DNA of 64,000 nt from Comamonadaceae bacterium (lineage in GTDB: Bacteria; Pseudomonadota; Gammaproteobacteria; Burkholderiales; Burkholderiaceae_C), in NCBI GenBank assembly GCA_027488735.1, contig JAIYBB010000012.1, positions 210,803-274,802 on the forward strand, written 5' to 3'. The notes below the pieces were generated by a model. It worked only from the letters and a program-made list of their open reading frames with translations. It made no database searches and was not told where the DNA came from. The position numbers were made by a program, and so were the translations under genes. The first letter of the stretch is position 1. Every line of letters starts with the position of its first letter. Below are positions 8,981 through 21,221 of this stretch, in pieces.

Positions 8981-11900
8981 TCAGGATTGCAATTGAAGAT
9001 GCATTTCCTGCAACGAATAAATATTGAGATTATCAAGGTATTTCATGCCCTCGACCGCAGCCTCAGCACCCGCTATGGTCGTGAATGTGGTGACGCGAGC
9101 AAGCAGTGAAGAAATACGTATTTGGCGAGAATCAGCAATGGCATTGCGACGCTCTTCGACGGTATTGATGACCAGCGCAATCTCGTTGTTTTTGATCATA
9201 TCAACCACATGTGGGCGGCCTTCAGTGACTTTGTTGACAGCGATAACAGCTAAGCCTGCCGCAGCAATCGCAGTGGCAGTGCCTTTGGTAGCCACCAGTT
9301 CAAAACCATATTCAACAAGACGGCGAGCTACTTCTACAGCGCGTGATTTGTCAGCATTTTTTACAGTCAAGAACACCTTTTTTACCGCATCGGTTGGCCT
9401 TGGAAGTTTGGTTCCTGCACCAAGCTGGCTTTTGACAAAGGCCTCGCCAAAAGTCAAACCGACACCCATGACTTCCCCGGTAGACTTCATCTCTGGCCCA
9501 AGAATGGTGTCGACGCCGGGAAATTTCACAAACGGAAATACAGCCTCTTTGACACTGAAATAGGGAGGCAATACCTCATGCCCGATACCTTGTGACGCCA
9601 ACGACTGACCCACCATACAGCGTGCGGCCACTTTGGCCAATTGAATACCAGTGGCCTTGCTGACAAAAGGCACGGTCCGGCTGGCCCTGGGATTGACTTC
9701 CAGCACATAGATGACGTCGGCACCCTCTAACTTTTGGATGGCAAACTGCACGTTCATCAAACCCACGACATTCAGTCCATGGGCCATGGCGGTGGTTTGA
9801 CGCTTCAATTCGTCAATAGTGGCTGCAGAAAGTGAATAGGGTGGCAAAGAGCAAGCGGAGTCTCCGCTGTGAACACCTGCTTGCTCAATGTGCTCCATGA
9901 CGCCGCCAATAAAAACTTGTTTGCCATCGCAAATGGCATCAACATCACACTCGATGGCGTCATTCAAAAATCGGTCTAACAACACGGGCGACTCGTGACT
10001 GACCTTGACAGCTTCGCGCATATAGCGCTCAAGATCACGCTGCTCGTGCACAATTTCCATGGCGCGACCACCTAAGACATAACTTGGCCGAACCACCAAG
10101 GGATATCCCAGTTGCTGCGCTTTTTCAAGCGCCTCCGCTTCTGTACGCGCTGTGGCATTGGGAGGTTGACGCAATCCCAAGGTGTGCAACATCTGCTGAA
10201 ACCTCTCCCTGTCCTCCGCGGCATCAATCATGTCAGGGCTGGTGCCAATGATGGGTACGCCTTCTGCTTCAAGCCCGAGAGCCAGCTTCAAAGGTGTTTG
10301 CCCGCCATACTGAACAATCACACCCAACGGCTTTTCTTTGTCAACAATTTCAAGCACATCTTCTAAGGTCAGTGGCTCAAAATACAAACGGTCGCTGGTG
10401 TCGTAATCGGTAGATACCGTTTCGGGATTGCAATTGACCATGATGGTCTCGAAACCGTCTTCTCGCATGGCAAGGGCTGCATGCACACAGCAATAATCAA
10501 ATTCAATGCCTTGGCCAATTCTGTTGGGCCCACCGCCGAGCACCATGATCTTTTTCTTGTTCGTGGGTGCTGCTTCACATTCTTGGTCGTAAGTTGAATA
10601 CATATAGGCAGTGTCGGTGGCAAATTCAGCGGCACATGTATCCACTCGCTTGAAAACCGGTCTTACACCCATCGCCCAGCGCGCTTGCCGAATGGCTTTT
10701 TCAGTGGTTTTTAATTGCTTGGCCAGTCGTCTGTCAGAAAAACCTTTTTGCTTGAGTTGACGCATTTCCTGCACAGAAATATCAGCGAGTTGATGACGTT
10801 CTAGCTCCAACTCAATCTTGACAATTTCTTCAATCTGCACCAAAAACCATGGGTCAATTCGGGTGAGCGCAAACACCTCAGGAACCGACATGCCCATGGC
10901 AAATGCATCGCCCACATACCAAATTCTCTCGGGCCCCGGCTCACCCAACTCCTTTTCAAGCACCTCGCGGTCTTGGGTTTTTTCGTTCATGCCGTCAGCA
11001 CCCACTTCCAAGCCGCGCAATGCCTTTTGGAACGACTCTTGAAATGTTCTGCCAATCGCCATGACTTCGCCCACAGACTTCATTTGTGTGGTCAGTCGAC
11101 TGTCAGCCGTAGGAAATTTTTCAAATGCAAAGCGCGGAATTTTGGTAACCACGTAATCAATACTCGGCTCAAAACTTGCCGGCGTTGCCCCGCCCGTGAT
11201 GTCGTTGCGCAATTCATCCAATGTAAAGCCGACAGCCAACTTGGCAGCTACTTTTGCGATGGGAAAGCCTGTTGCTTTAGATGCCAGCGCTGAAGAACGA
11301 GACACGCGTGGATTCATCTCGATCACCACCATGCGGCCATCGACGGGGTTGATGGAAAACTGTACGTTAGAGCCGCCTGTGTCCACACCAATCTCACGCA
11401 AAACAGCCAAACTGGCGTTGCGCATGATTTGGTATTCCTTGTCGGTAAGAGTTTGTGCAGGTGCCACCGTGATCGAGTCTCCGGTGTGAACACCCATAGG
11501 GTCCAAATTTTCAATCGAACAAACAATGATGCAGTTGTCAGCTTTGTCCCTGACTACTTCCATTTCGTATTCTTTCCAACCTAGCAACGATTCTTCAATC
11601 AGCAATTCGCTGGTGGGTGATGCTTCTAAGCCTCGCTTGCAAATGATTTCGAATTCTTCAGCGTTATATGCAATACCGCCGCCCGTTCCACCAAGGGTGA
11701 AACTGGGTCGAATCACCACCGGGAACCCAAGCGTTTTTTGCGCCGCCCAAGCTTCATCCAACGTGTGTGCAATGCCGGACCTGGCAGAACCCAAGCCAAT
11801 TTTCGTCATGGCCTCTTTGAACTTCAGTCTGTCTTCTGCTTTGTCAATCGCTTGTGGGGTCGCACCTATCAATTCGATAGGTCTTCCAGTATTGGCGCCG

Positions 11901-12235
11901 GTGTACTTGTCCAAAATACCTTGGTGCCAAAGATCTAGGGCGCAGTTGAGAGCCGTCTGGCCGCCCATCGTGGGCAAGATGGCATCAGGTTTTTCCTTGG
12001 CAATGATTTTTTCAACCGTTTTCCAAGTGATCGGCTCGATGTAGGTGACGTCTGCTGTTGCAGGGTCAGTCATGATGGTTGCCGGGTTACTGTTAATCAA
12101 GATAACTTTGTAGCCCTCTTCCCGCAAAGCTTTGCATGCCTGAACACCCGAATAATCAAATTCACATGCTTGTCCAATGACAATAGGACCAGCACCTATC
12201 AACAAAATACTTTTGATATCTGTACGTTTAGGCAT
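8981..12235 (-). CDS. carB: Carbamoyl-phosphate synthase large subunit
   Basis: Uses ammonia from CarA, bicarbonate and two ATP to make carbamoyl phosphate for arginine and pyrimidines. 1084 aa, full length. It has two homologous ATP-grasp halves; each begins with an ATP-binding stretch ([20 protein letters not shown] and [20 protein letters not shown]). The C-terminal MGS-like allosteric domain (about 945-1070) is present. It lies 5 bases after carA. Confidence 0.98.
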   Translation of the reverse strand: MPKRTDIKSILLIGAGPIVIGQACEFDYSGVQACKALREEGYKVILINSNPATIMTDPATADVTYIEPITWKTVEKIIAKEKPDAILPTMGGQTALNCALDLWHQGILDKYTGANTGRPIELIGATPQAIDKAEDRLKFKEAMTKIGLGSARSGIAHTLDEAWAAQKTLGFPVVIRPSFTLGGTGGGIAYNAEEFEIICKRGLEASPTSELLIEESLLGWKEYEMEVVRDKADNCIIVCSIENLDPMGVHTGDSITVAPAQTLTDKEYQIMRNASLAVLREIGVDTGGSNVQFSINPVDGRMVVIEMNPRVSRSSALASKATGFPIAKVAAKLAVGFTLDELRNDITGGATPASFEPSIDYVVTKIPRFAFEKFPTADSRLTTQMKSVGEVMAIGRTFQESFQKALRGLEVGADGMNEKTQDREVLEKELGEPGPERIWYVGDAFAMGMSVPEVFALTRIDPWFLVQIEEIVKIELELERHQLADISVQEMRQLKQKGFSDRRLAKQLKTTEKAIRQARWAMGVRPVFKRVDTCAAEFATDTAYMYSTYDQECEAAPTNKKKIMVLGGGPNRIGQGIEFDYCCVHAALAMREDGFETIMVNCNPETVSTDYDTSDRLYFEPLTLEDVLEIVDKEKPLGVIVQYGGQTPLKLALGLEAEGVPIIGTSPDMIDAAEDRERFQQMLHTLGLRQPPNATARTEAEALEKAQQLGYPLVVRPSYVLGGRAMEIVHEQRDLERYMREAVKVSHESPVLLDRFLNDAIECDVDAICDGKQVFIGGVMEHIEQAGVHSGDSACSLPPYSLSAATIDELKRQTTAMAHGLNVVGLMNVQFAIQKLEGADVIYVLEVNPRASRTVPFVSKATGIQLAKVAARCMVGQSLASQGIGHEVLPPYFSVKEAVFPFVKFPGVDTILGPEMKSTGEVMGVGLTFGEAFVKSQLGAGTKLPRPTDAVKKVFLTVKNADKSRAVEVARRLVEYGFELVATKGTATAIAAAGLAVIAVNKVTEGRPHVVDMIKNNEIALVINTVEERRNAIADSRQIRISSLLARVTTFTTIAGAEAAVEGMKYLDNLNIYSLQEMHLQLQS

Positions 12236-12240
12236 ATTTT

Positions 12241-13401
12241 TTATACCGCCATGGAATGGATAAATCGGTCAAACAAATAACCTATGTCGTGAGGGCCGGG
12301 TGAGGCTTCGGGATGGCCTTGAAAACCAAAAGCATGTTGCCCGACAACTTCGATACCTTGCAAACTGCCGTCAAACAAACTGACATGGGTGGCACTCAAG
12401 TGTTTAGGAAGCGTGCTCTCATCAACAGCAAACCCGTGGTTTTGACTGGTAATGGAAACACGAGAGGACAACAAATCTTTGACAGGGTGATTAGCCCCAT
12501 GGTGACCAAATTTCATTTTGTAGGTTTTAGCTCCGCTTGCCAACGCTAGTATTTGGTGGCCCAAACAAATTCCGAAAATCGGCACTTTTCGATTAAGGAA
12601 ATGTTTCGTGGCTTCAATGGCATAAAGGCAAGGACCAGGATCGCCTGGCCCATTGGACAGAAAAACGCCATCCGGGTTTAATTTCATCACGTCTTCAGCG
12701 CTGGTTTGCGCAGGTACAACGGTGACCTCGCAACCTCTTTGCGCCAACATACGCAAAATATTTTTCTTGATGCCAAAGTCAAACGCAACCACTTTGAATT
12801 TAGAGTGGGAAATTTCGCCGTAACCGCTGCCCAGCTGCCATTCAGTTTGCGTCCATGCATAAGCTCGGTCAATCGAAACCTTTGATGCCAAATCAAGTCC
12901 GCTCATGGATGGTGCGGCCTTGGCTTGAGCGATTGCTTGCTGGATATCCTTGTCAGTGACTTGATGCCCCGATGGAAACGCATGAATTGCACCATTTTGC
13001 GCACCGTTTTCGCGCAAGTGCCGTGTCAACATACGGGTATCCATATCTGCAATTGCCACCGTGTGGTTTGACTTTAAAAAATCCGATAGATTTTGGGTCG
13101 CACGAAAATTTGAATGGATTTGGGGCAGATTTTTGATGATCAAACCCGCTGCATGCACTGCAGAAGATTCGTTGTCCTCTGGATTGACACCATAGTTGCC
13201 AATATGAGAATAGGTCAGGGTCACCAGTTGCTGGTTGTAACTGGGATCGGTCAGGATTTCCTGATAACCGGTCATAGAAGTATTGAAAACCACTTCGCCG
13301 ACAGTTTGACCATCGTGTCCTATGGATTGCCCCATGAATACCGTGCCGTCTGAAAGCGCCAAAATAGCGGGAGGACGATTTCCCTGAAGAGTCAAAAGCA
13401 C
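12241..13401 (-). CDS. carA: Carbamoyl-phosphate synthase small (glutaminase) subunit
   Basis: Class I glutamine amidotransferase subunit, 386 aa. The N-terminal CPSase domain is followed by the GATase domain with nucleophile C279 in FGICLGHQ and H363/E365 in HPEASPG. The start is a GTG preceded by GGAGA. The 149 bases upstream, up to the neighbouring RNA methyltransferase stop, probably hold the operon promoter, but I could not pick convincing -35/-10 boxes. Confidence 0.97.
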   Translation of the reverse strand: MLLTLQGNRPPAILALSDGTVFMGQSIGHDGQTVGEVVFNTSMTGYQEILTDPSYNQQLVTLTYSHIGNYGVNPEDNESSAVHAAGLIIKNLPQIHSNFRATQNLSDFLKSNHTVAIADMDTRMLTRHLRENGAQNGAIHAFPSGHQVTDKDIQQAIAQAKAAPSMSGLDLASKVSIDRAYAWTQTEWQLGSGYGEISHSKFKVVAFDFGIKKNILRMLAQRGCEVTVVPAQTSAEDVMKLNPDGVFLSNGPGDPGPCLYAIEATKHFLNRKVPIFGICLGHQILALASGAKTYKMKFGHHGANHPVKDLLSSRVSITSQNHGFAVDESTLPKHLSATHVSLFDGSLQGIEVVGQHAFGFQGHPEASPGPHDIGYLFDRFIHSMAV

Positions 13402-13550
13402 TCAGATCTCCGAGATTCGGTGACGCCCTTGACGCAAGAGATGCACTCTCATTGGATGTTATGCAAGGGGAATGGCTTTTTTTCGAGCGAAGGGCGTACG
13501 GTTGATGTAGATGTGCTGCATTATATCCCCCGTCTATTGCGAAGGCCGCG

Positions 13551-14357
13551 CTAAAACTTCTCTATGCGTTCAACAGCACTGGCATGCAAACAAATGGCAG
13601 CAGCAGCAGCCACATTCAAAGACTCTTGACCCCCGGGCTGGACGATTCTTATCCGTTGACTATTGTTTGGCATCCAACCGTCACTGATCCCCTGTCCTTC
13701 GTGACCAAATACCCAAGCGCAAGGCCATGGCAAGGAAGATGGGCCTGTCCGTTCGTGCAAGAAAGTACCTTGGTGAACATCGGTTACCAAAACTGGCAGC
13801 CCAAATGCCAGAACATCTGCCACTTGGACAGCTTCAAACAACTTCAAGCCAAAGTGAGACCCCATTGCAGCTCTGACAACTTTGGGAGACCACATGGAAA
13901 CTGTACCGGGCGTTGTGATGATTTGATTGAAACCAAAAGCAGCGGCACAGCGCAATATAGAGCCCGCATTTCCAGGGTCTTGAATTTGGTCCAACACCAC
14001 CATGGATTGAAGGGGGTCTGGTCTGTTCGTTTCATGCATCTCAATGCTCGCCAATAGCCAAGTCGAAGAAGGCAATTGGCTTAGACCTTGCATCAAAGGT
14101 GCAGTCATTGTCAAAAGCTGGTCGGCATGGTCGAGCCAATTGAAAGTTTCTGTCGCCAGCTTAGTGTCTAGCAGTACCAATTCCTTGAATCGCAAGCCAT
14201 GCTCAACAGCAGCCTTGCACAAATGTTCTCCCTCTATCCACACAAGCTGTTTGTCTCTGTATGAAGTGTTGTCTCTTAATGCAAGCCTTAGGCGTTTATA
14301 AATAGCATTGTCTTTGGATGAAATATGTTTAGGTGGCACGGCGTTAGACCTGATCAT
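13551..14357 (-). CDS. SpoU/TrmH-family RNA 2'-O-methyltransferase
   Basis: SPOUT-class methyltransferase of about 268 aa with an N-terminal SpoU substrate-binding domain ([16 protein letters not shown]...) and a C-terminal knotted domain. Motifs seen: [21 protein letters not shown] (motif 1), [10 protein letters not shown] (motif 2) and [16 protein letters not shown] (motif 3). The start is taken as the ATG at 14357, which overlaps the rnhB 3' end by 14 bases; an ATG at 14363 is also possible. Its place after rnhB is conserved in betaproteobacteria. The target (rRNA or tRNA position) cannot be told from sequence. Confidence 0.88.
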   Translation of the reverse strand: MIRSNAVPPKHISSKDNAIYKRLRLALRDNTSYRDKQLVWIEGEHLCKAAVEHGLRFKELVLLDTKLATETFNWLDHADQLLTMTAPLMQGLSQLPSSTWLLASIEMHETNRPDPLQSMVVLDQIQDPGNAGSILRCAAAFGFNQIITTPGTVSMWSPKVVRAAMGSHFGLKLFEAVQVADVLAFGLPVLVTDVHQGTFLHERTGPSSLPWPCAWVFGHEGQGISDGWMPNNSQRIRIVQPGGQESLNVAAAAAICLHASAVERIEKF

Positions 14358-14976
14358 GAGCATTGACCCACTGGGCAACAGGCGCAAAACTTCTGCGGTG
14401 CCAGCAGGTAGGGCCCAAATTGGACAATGCATTCATATGCTCAGCCGTTCCATAACCTTTGTGTTTTGCAAAGCCATAACCTGGAAATTCAGTGTCGATA
14501 GATTCACACCATCTATCACGCTCTACCTTGGCTAATATAGATGCTGCAGAAATACAGGGAACTTTGGCGTCTCCTTTGACGATCGCTTCGGCCAGAATAT
14601 CCAGAACAGGTATGCGGTTTCCGTCAACCAATACTTTGCCTGGCTTCAAACGCAAACCCTTGACGGCCCGTTGCATGGCCAACATCGTGGCTTGCAAAAT
14701 ATTCAGTCGGTCAATTTCCTCTACCGTTGCTTGCGCCACGCAAAAGGCGAGTGCATTGGCCTTGATGTAGTCATACAAAACATTTCTCTGCTTGGCACTC
14801 AGTTTTTTTGAATCAGCCAAACCTGGATTAGGGAGTAAATCATCCAAAATCACCGCTGCGGCAAAAACAGGCCCGGCAAGCGGCCCGCGCCCTGCTTCAT
14901 CCACCCCCGCCACTAAAGTTGGAGCATCCCAATTCAATGGGGTTTGCTTAACGAGCAAGGATTTTTTCAATGGCAT
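14344..14976 (-). CDS. rnhB: Ribonuclease HII
   Basis: Cleaves RNA in RNA-DNA hybrids and at single ribonucleotides in DNA. I place the start at the ATG for [10 protein letters not shown] (210 aa), which overlaps the lpxB end by 29 bases; a longer frame overlaps lpxB by 80. Conserved motifs: [15 protein letters not shown] with the first two acidic residues, VDGNR, and [11 protein letters not shown]. It sits in the lpxA-lpxB-rnhB order typical of proteobacteria. Confidence 0.95.
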   Translation of the reverse strand: MPLKKSLLVKQTPLNWDAPTLVAGVDEAGRGPLAGPVFAAAVILDDLLPNPGLADSKKLSAKQRNVLYDYIKANALAFCVAQATVEEIDRLNILQATMLAMQRAVKGLRLKPGKVLVDGNRIPVLDILAEAIVKGDAKVPCISAASILAKVERDRWCESIDTEFPGYGFAKHKGYGTAEHMNALSNLGPTCWHRRSFAPVAQWVNAHDQV

Positions 14977-16093
14977 GTCTGGCGATACTTGCTGTGTCTG
15001 CACGCAAGCTTTCATGAAGTTTTGCAAATGTTTGTTTCAGCTGCAACACACGCTCTGGGTGCGATAGCCACTCTGTCACACTGCTAGCAATAGCTTGTGG
15101 AGTCGCCTGATGCTGGAGCAATTCAGGCACGACAAAATCACTACACAGAATATTTGGCAAGCCTACCCAAGGTTGCAGTCGCTTTTTTTGTGTGATGTAC
15201 CAAGTGAGCCAAGGCATTGCATAAGAAATCACCATGGGACATTTGAATAACGCGGTTTCCAAAGTCGCTGTGCCGCTCGTGACAATGGCGACATCCGCAC
15301 TGGCCATGACAGTATGGCTGTGACCTTCAACCAACTTTAAATTCGTAACTTTTGGAAATTGGTTCACATATTGATTGACCAATGACAGCATGCCCGGCGC
15401 AATCGGCAGCACTGGAATTAAATGTGGATGCTGTGCCTGCAGAATTTCAACTGCTGCAAGAAATCTCGGGGTCATTTGGTGTATTTCATCTCGCCTGCTG
15501 CCAGGCAAAACCGCCACAACTAAATCATGGTCAAACAACCCTAGGCGCATTCTGGCGGCTGACTTGTCGGGCCGCTCTGGAATGAAATTTGCCAAAGGGT
15601 GGCCGACAAACGTAGCGTCAATGCCATGTTTTTCAAGCAATGGTTTTTCAAAAGGAAAAATACAAAGCACGTGGTCAACACTGGATCGGATTTTTTTGAT
15701 TCTCTCGAATCTCCAAGCCCAGACAGAAGGACACACATATTGCACAGTAGGTATGCCCTTGGCACGCAAATCATGGGCAAGGTCTAGATTGAAATCTGGA
15801 GCATCAACACCTATGAATAAATCTGGCGGTGACAAAAGCAGTCGGTGTTTGAGCGCTTTTCGAATGCCCACAATTTCTTTGTAATGCCTGATCACCTCAA
15901 CATAACCACGGACAGACAATTTCTCCATTGGCCACCAAGAGTCCATGCCGCACTTTGCCATGGCCGGCCCGCCAATACCTACCAAGGACACCGATGGCCA
16001 AGCACTTTTCAAACCAGGAATCAATATGGAGGCCAGCAAATCGCCTGAGGACTCGCCAGCAACCATGGCGATTTGAGAAACAGATGCTTTCAT
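14948..16093 (-). CDS. lpxB: Lipid-A-disaccharide synthase
   Basis: Inverting glycosyltransferase that joins UDP-2,3-diacyl-GlcN and lipid X to form the beta-1,6 disaccharide of lipid A at the inner membrane. 381 aa, usual length. N-terminal [21 protein letters not shown] and the C-terminal VTSGTATLE, followed by [11 protein letters not shown], are family motifs. It follows lpxA by 20 bases in the lpxD-fabZ-lpxA-lpxB-rnhB run. Confidence 0.97.
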   Translation of the reverse strand: MKASVSQIAMVAGESSGDLLASILIPGLKSAWPSVSLVGIGGPAMAKCGMDSWWPMEKLSVRGYVEVIRHYKEIVGIRKALKHRLLLSPPDLFIGVDAPDFNLDLAHDLRAKGIPTVQYVCPSVWAWRFERIKKIRSSVDHVLCIFPFEKPLLEKHGIDATFVGHPLANFIPERPDKSAARMRLGLFDHDLVVAVLPGSRRDEIHQMTPRFLAAVEILQAQHPHLIPVLPIAPGMLSLVNQYVNQFPKVTNLKLVEGHSHTVMASADVAIVTSGTATLETALFKCPMVISYAMPWLTWYITQKKRLQPWVGLPNILCSDFVVPELLQHQATPQAIASSVTEWLSHPERVLQLKQTFAKLHESLRADTASIARHAIEKILAR

Positions 16094-16113
16094 TCGACTG
16101 ATTGCATGTGGGA

Positions 16114-16914
16114 TCAGCGAATAATTCCACGCACTGCTGAAGTAGCCAACAAGAACGAGGACATTGATTCAACCAAGGTTTGCAAAGAGTCGTCGTCTTT
16201 GGACAAGAGCTGAATTTTCTCAATCGATTGAGCAAGCGATAAACCATCTCGGTACAACAATTTGTGCATCTGCTTGACGGCTTGGACATGCTTGGGAGAA
16301 AAACCTCGTCGCTTGAGGCCTTCATAGTTCATAGACCTGACCTGGGCAGGTTGACCTTGACACATGGCGAAAGGTGGTAAATCTGCAAACAACAAAGAGT
16401 TCATCGCAGTAAAGCTGTGTGCCCCGATGCGACAAAATTGATGCACCACAGTGAACCCACCCAGAATGGCCCAGTCCCCAACTTCGACATGTCCAGCCAA
16501 CTGCGTGCTATTGGCAAAAATGGTGTGATTTCCAACCTGGCAATCATGGGCCAAATGCACATAGGCCATGATCCAATTGTCATTACCCAACCGAGTCACA
16601 GCCTTGTCATTGGCTGTACCAATATTAAATGTACAAAATTCACGAATAGTGTTTCTGTCGCCAATCACAAGTTCGCATGGTTCACCCGCATATTTCTTGT
16701 CTTGAGGGACAGCCCCCAACGAATTGAATTGAAATATTTTGTTGTCTGCGCCAATTGTCGTTCGACCTTCAATAACGCAATGCGAGCCAATGGAAGTACC
16801 AGCAGCAATACGCACATGGGGTCCAATGGTGGTGAATGGGCCAACCGTGACTGAGCTGTCTATTTCAGCAGCAACATCTACAACAGCAGTCTGATGTATC
16901 TTGACCATGGTCAT
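16114..16914 (-). CDS. lpxA: UDP-N-acetylglucosamine O-acyltransferase
   Basis: First step of lipid A synthesis. Left-handed beta-helix of hexapeptide repeats followed by a C-terminal helical domain, about 266 aa. The catalytic His lies in the VHLAHDCQVGNH region. The ATG at 16914 overlaps the fabZ stop as TGATG, which suggests coupling; a second in-frame ATG at 16908 gives MVKIHQTAVV and could also be used. Confidence 0.97.
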   Translation of the reverse strand: MTMVKIHQTAVVDVAAEIDSSVTVGPFTTIGPHVRIAAGTSIGSHCVIEGRTTIGADNKIFQFNSLGAVPQDKKYAGEPCELVIGDRNTIREFCTFNIGTANDKAVTRLGNDNWIMAYVHLAHDCQVGNHTIFANSTQLAGHVEVGDWAILGGFTVVHQFCRIGAHSFTAMNSLLFADLPPFAMCQGQPAQVRSMNYEGLKRRGFSPKHVQAVKQMHKLLYRDGLSLAQSIEKIQLLSKDDDSLQTLVESMSSFLLATSAVRGIIR

Positions 16915-17351
16915 CAATCAATACGACGCATGGTGCACATAAGCTCTGCTTCAACAGCTAATTCCTCCAGAACCAACGCTCTTGCTTTGAATTTAAAAAT
17001 GCCCGCCTTCATTCTGTCAATCTCAACTTTCAAGGTCAGTGCATCGCCAGGCTCAACTGGACGCTTAAAGCGCGCAGAATCAATGCCCGCAAAGTAATAA
17101 ACCACTTTGTCATCTGGAATCATGTCCAAAGAATGAAAAGACAGCAGAGCGGCAGCTTGCGCCAAAGCCTCCAACATCATCACACCAGGCATCACAGGCC
17201 GGTGGGGAAAATGACCCGTGAAATAGGGCTCATTCATCGTTACATTTTTCAATGCAACAATAGATTTTCCCTTTTCAATTTCCAGAACTCTGTCCACCAA
17301 CAAGAAAGGATAGCGGTGTGGGAGCAGTTTCAATATTTGATGGATATCCAT
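16914..17351 (-). CDS. fabZ: (3R)-hydroxyacyl-ACP dehydratase FabZ
   Basis: Hot-dog-fold dehydratase of fatty-acid elongation, 145 aa. The active-site motif [18 protein letters not shown] contains the catalytic His and Glu. It lies between lpxD (9 bases upstream) and lpxA (1-base overlap), an arrangement that ties the supply of hydroxyacyl-ACP to lipid A synthesis. Confidence 0.97.
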   Translation of the reverse strand: MDIHQILKLLPHRYPFLLVDRVLEIEKGKSIVALKNVTMNEPYFTGHFPHRPVMPGVMMLEALAQAAALLSFHSLDMIPDDKVVYYFAGIDSARFKRPVEPGDALTLKVEIDRMKAGIFKFKARALVLEELAVEAELMCTMRRID

Positions 17352-17360
17352 TTGTAACCT

Positions 17361-18338
17361 TTAATGATTGTTATTTTTTTCCAAGCTTCTGATGCGTTCG
17401 CGTAAGTGATGCAGCTGCTTGAGTGAGACGGCATTCTTTTGCCACTGAGCATGTTCATCGATGGGAAACATTCCACTGTAGGTTCCTGGCTTCGAGATGG
17501 AATGCGTTACCAATGCGTAAGCGCTGATGTGCACATGGTCTGTCAATTGGATGTGGCCTAACACACCCGCACCACCTCCAATGGTGCAATACGCGCCAAT
17601 CGTAGAGCTACCGGCAATCGCTGAGCATCCCGCCATGGCCGTGTGCTTTCCTATGCGAACGTTATGACCGATTTGAATCAGGTTGTCCAGAATCACACCA
17701 TCTTCAAGCACCGTGTCTTCCATCGCACCTCGGTCGATACAGGTGTTGGCACCAATCTCTACATGGTTGCCAATCACTACTTTGCCAAGTTGCTCGATTT
17801 TGATCCAGCGCTGATCCTCGAGCGCAAAACCAAAACCATCCGCGCCTACAACCACACCTGAATGCAATGTGCAGTGGTTCCCAATTTCGCAGTAAGAGGA
17901 GACGGTCACGCGAGACTTAAGCCAAGTGCCTTCCCCTATCTTTGCCCCTTCTTCTATCACGCACAGAGGTCCGATTCGCGCGCTAGGATGAACGATAGCC
18001 GTTGGATCAACCACAGCTGAAGGGTGGATTTGAGGAAACAACTTTGTCGGTTGTTGTGAAACCCATAGCTGGGTGAGTTTTGCCCAGTAAGCGTAGGGGT
18101 GGTCTGTGACGATGCATGATCCGCGTTTGACTGCTGGTGCTTGATGCAATTTACCAACCACCACACAGGTGGCCAGGCTGCTCTCGAGTTGAGGCAAGTA
18201 TTTCGGATGATTTAAAAAACTTATGTCACCTTCGACAGCTCGGGCCAAAGGAAAAAGACGAGAAATGTTTGTGTCAGGGGACCCGAAAAGTTGTCCCCCA
18301 AGTTGGTCTACGATGAACCCTAACTTTAGGGAAAACAC
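17361..18338 (-). CDS. lpxD: UDP-3-O-(hydroxyacyl)glucosamine N-acyltransferase
   Basis: Third acyl-transfer step of lipid A synthesis. N-terminal uridine-binding domain followed by hexapeptide repeats; catalytic His in [19 protein letters not shown] prefer the GTG at 18338 ([15 protein letters not shown], 325 aa), just past the skp stop. The ATG at 18389 would add 17 residues with no family match and overlap skp by 47 bases. Confidence 0.95.
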   Translation of the reverse strand: MFSLKLGFIVDQLGGQLFGSPDTNISRLFPLARAVEGDISFLNHPKYLPQLESSLATCVVVGKLHQAPAVKRGSCIVTDHPYAYWAKLTQLWVSQQPTKLFPQIHPSAVVDPTAIVHPSARIGPLCVIEEGAKIGEGTWLKSRVTVSSYCEIGNHCTLHSGVVVGADGFGFALEDQRWIKIEQLGKVVIGNHVEIGANTCIDRGAMEDTVLEDGVILDNLIQIGHNVRIGKHTAMAGCSAIAGSSTIGAYCTIGGGAGVLGHIQLTDHVHISAYALVTHSISKPGTYSGMFPIDEHAQWQKNAVSLKQLHHLRERIRSLEKNNNH

Positions 18339-18342
18339 GCCA

Positions 18343-18849
18343 TCACTTACCGCTGTTGATGACTTTGATGACCTTGTCGGTAATGTCATGCTTTGGATTG
18401 ATATAAACCGCTTCTTGCAATATCAAATCATATTTTTCTGTTTCAGCTACCTGCTTGACCACTTTGTTGGCCTTTTCAAGAACTTGTTGAAGTTCTTCAT
18501 TTTTTCTGGCATTCAAATCTTCTTGAAACTCACGACGTTTGCGCTGAAACTCGCGGTCTTGATCAGCCAATTGGCGCTGACGGGAAGAGCGCTGTGTGTC
18601 TGACAAGGTGGGGGCGTCTCTTTCGAGTTTTTCAGAATTAGATTTGAGTGAATTGCCTATTTCCACCAATTCCTTTTCGCGCTTGGAGAATTCCTGCTCA
18701 AGTTTGGTTTGTGCAACCTTTGCGGTATTGGCTTCTCTGAAAATTCGATCGGTGTTGACAAAACCAACCCGAAAATCTTCAGCATGGAGGACCAAAGATG
18801 TGATGCCAAACAGGCAAAAACTTAGCGTGCGAATCAGTGAAAAGTTCAT
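18343..18849 (-). CDS. skp: Periplasmic chaperone Skp/OmpH family
   Basis: 168 aa. N-terminal signal peptide (about 1-23, ending near LVLHA), then [15 protein letters not shown] and a long charged coiled coil (about 45-135) that forms the jellyfish tentacles of the Skp trimer. It holds unfolded outer-membrane proteins for delivery to BamA. The ATG overlaps the bamA stop as TGATG, so the two are coupled. Confidence 0.94.
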   Translation of the reverse strand: MNFSLIRTLSFCLFGITSLVLHAEDFRVGFVNTDRIFREANTAKVAQTKLEQEFSKREKELVEIGNSLKSNSEKLERDAPTLSDTQRSSRQRQLADQDREFQRKRREFQEDLNARKNEELQQVLEKANKVVKQVAETEKYDLILQEAVYINPKHDITDKVIKVINSGK

Positions 18850-21158
18850 CAGAAAGCCGTCCCAATTTGGAATTGAAAGAGTTGTATTCTATCGTTGTCA
18901 AACTTCTTGATCGGCTTGGCAAAGGCGAACCTTAGCGGGCCAACTGGAGAAATCCAACTCAAGCCTAATCCTGCAGAGCTTCTGAGTTGTGCGATGTCGA
19001 TAGATTCTTCATCAGTATAGACATTGCCAACGTCTACGAAAGTAAACAATCGCAGTGTCTTGTCAGTGCCAACGCCGGGGAATGGCATGAGAAACTCAGT
19101 ATTGAAAAGAATTTTTTTCGCCCCGCCGATTGAATATTCTCCACCATAGCGGGTGTAACTGGTGTCAGTCTGAAGTGAATTCTGCATGAAACCGCGAACA
19201 GAGCCTAAACCACCCGAATAATAGTTCTTGAAAATAGGAAAGCTTTTTCCGTTGTAACCGCCGCCGAGACCTAACTCCGCGTTCAGTGCCAAGGTGTATT
19301 TGCGTGTCAACGGCCAATACTGTTGATATTGACCTGAATTTTTGTAGTAGCGCATGTCGCCCAAGGCCCCGACTTCAGAATTGAGTCGTATCAACTTTCC
19401 CTTGTTAGGAACCAACATGCTGTCGCGGCTGTCTCTTGCCCAGCCAATTGTGACGGGCACAGAGGTCACATCATTTCCAACATATCCTGAATTTGTATAA
19501 GCCGTTGGAAGACCAGAGCCGTTCGAGACCGAGGTTTTGTCGTAAGCAATACCAACAAACACGGTGTCTATTTCGGCTATTGGGACACCAAAGCTGATAC
19601 CCAGTCCAGTTGAGTAAATGTTGTAGTAGGTTGAATCAGCAGAATAGGGGCGTGAATTTCTGTCATAAAAATTCAATGTCCTGGACACGCCGTCTTCGGT
19701 GAAATAAGGATCCGTGGTGCTGATTTGATAGAGCTTGTTGTATTTACTGGTATTTACTTGTATGCCAACGGAGTTACCGGTGCCAAAAAAGTTATCTTGG
19801 CTGATGCCAAATGAGAGGAAAAATTTCTCTGAAGAGGAAAAACCAGCACCAAGTTGAAGTGCGCCAGTGGGCTTTTCGACCACCTTTAAATTGATATCGA
19901 TTTGGTCAGGGGTGCCGGGGACTTCTTGGGTATCGACAGTTACTTCTGTGAAATAACCCAACCTGTCAATTCTGTCTCTGGAACTTCGTATTTTGTCGCC
20001 GTCATACCAAGCCGATTCCATTTGTCTAAATTCGCGACGGATGATTTCGTCTTTGGTTCTGTCATTGCCAGAAATATTGATTCTTCTGACATAAGCCCTG
20101 CGCGAGGGGTCGGCTTGCAAAATAATTTTTACTTGGTTTGTTTGCCTGTCAATTTCAGAGCGTGGTTCAATGCGTGCAAACGCAAAACCAAAATTTCCAA
20201 AATATTCTGAAAATGCCTTGGTGGTTTCCACAATATCCGTGATGTTGTAGGTGCGACCGGGCTTGACAGTGATCAACGACTTGAACTCATTGTCTCTGCC
20301 CAAGTAATAGCCATCGAGCTCGACAGAACTGACAACGAATTGAGAGCCTTCAGTGATATTGATGGTGATATTGATATCTTGTTTGTTGGGTGAGATTGCA
20401 ACTTGCGTGGAATCAACCCTGAACTCTAAATAACCACGTGAAAGATAAAAAGATCGGATGTTTTCGAGATCAGCATTCAACTTAGCCTGCGAATACCTAT
20501 CAGACTTTGTATACCAAGACATGTAGTTAGGTTCCGATAGGTCTAATTGATCTTTGATCGTTGACTGGTCAAATGCTTTGTTACCTACGATCTTGAATTC
20601 CTTGATTTTGGACACTTCACCTTCAATCACCGTGAAGTTCAAGTTGACCCTGTTGCGCTCAGCAGGTGCAACTGTCGTCACCACCTCGGCACCATACAAA
20701 CTTTTGTTGATGTATTGACGCTTTAACTCCTGCTCCGCCCGGTCTGACAAGGCTTTGTCAAAAGGTCGTCCTTCGGCAAGCCCGATATCTTTCAGCGCTT
20801 TTTTCAGCGTATCTTTGTCGAATTCTTTGATCCCCACAAAATTGACCGCAGATATCAATGGGCGTTCTTCCAACACCACGATCACCACATTGCCTTTGAG
20901 CTCAATTCTTACGTCTTTGAATAAGCCCAAAGCAAATAAATTTCGTATCGCCAATGTGCCCTTGTCATCCGAATAGGATTCACCCACTTTGAAAGGCAAA
21001 GTTGCCAGTACGTTCCCAGGCTCAACTCGCTGCAGTCCTTCCAATCGAATGTCATTGATTTCAAATGGTTCCACAGCAAGGGCTGACTGAAGCATGCAAA
21101 CTGACACCAAAAGCACAGAAATGAATTGCTTAAAGCCTGAAAAGAAGTGGGATTTCAT
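18849..21158 (-). CDS. bamA: Outer membrane protein assembly factor BamA
   Basis: Central Omp85 component of the BAM complex. I start at the ATG for MKSHFFSGFKQFISVLL, giving 769 aa with a signal peptide cleaved after SALA (residue 28). An upstream in-frame start would put 29 non-signal residues in front. Five POTRA domains (about 30-430) lead to a 16-strand barrel; the protein ends in Phe (QIGTAF) as expected for a BAM client. It follows dxr directly: rseP, usually in between, is missing. A candidate promoter lies just upstream. Confidence 0.97.
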   Translation of the reverse strand: MKSHFFSGFKQFISVLLVSVCMLQSALAVEPFEINDIRLEGLQRVEPGNVLATLPFKVGESYSDDKGTLAIRNLFALGLFKDVRIELKGNVVIVVLEERPLISAVNFVGIKEFDKDTLKKALKDIGLAEGRPFDKALSDRAEQELKRQYINKSLYGAEVVTTVAPAERNRVNLNFTVIEGEVSKIKEFKIVGNKAFDQSTIKDQLDLSEPNYMSWYTKSDRYSQAKLNADLENIRSFYLSRGYLEFRVDSTQVAISPNKQDINITINITEGSQFVVSSVELDGYYLGRDNEFKSLITVKPGRTYNITDIVETTKAFSEYFGNFGFAFARIEPRSEIDRQTNQVKIILQADPSRRAYVRRINISGNDRTKDEIIRREFRQMESAWYDGDKIRSSRDRIDRLGYFTEVTVDTQEVPGTPDQIDINLKVVEKPTGALQLGAGFSSSEKFFLSFGISQDNFFGTGNSVGIQVNTSKYNKLYQISTTDPYFTEDGVSRTLNFYDRNSRPYSADSTYYNIYSTGLGISFGVPIAEIDTVFVGIAYDKTSVSNGSGLPTAYTNSGYVGNDVTSVPVTIGWARDSRDSMLVPNKGKLIRLNSEVGALGDMRYYKNSGQYQQYWPLTRKYTLALNAELGLGGGYNGKSFPIFKNYYSGGLGSVRGFMQNSLQTDTSYTRYGGEYSIGGAKKILFNTEFLMPFPGVGTDKTLRLFTFVDVGNVYTDEESIDIAQLRSSAGLGLSWISPVGPLRFAFAKPIKKFDNDRIQLFQFQIGTAF

Positions 21159-21193
21159 AGGTAAACCAGAAGTTGTATTGGGCAATTGATCTG

Positions 21194-21221
21194 ATAATAC
21201 ATCAGTGATGAGAGACGGCAA
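21194..21221 (-). promoter_or_regulatory. Candidate sigma-70 promoter for bamA-skp
   Basis: On the minus strand, TTGCCG (plus 21216-21221), a 16-base spacer, then TATTAT (plus 21194-21199), about 35 bases before the bamA ATG. The -10 matches 5 of 6 consensus bases and the -35 keeps TTG. It fills the dxr-bamA gap where rseP would normally lie, so bamA may have its own promoter here. Confidence 0.4.
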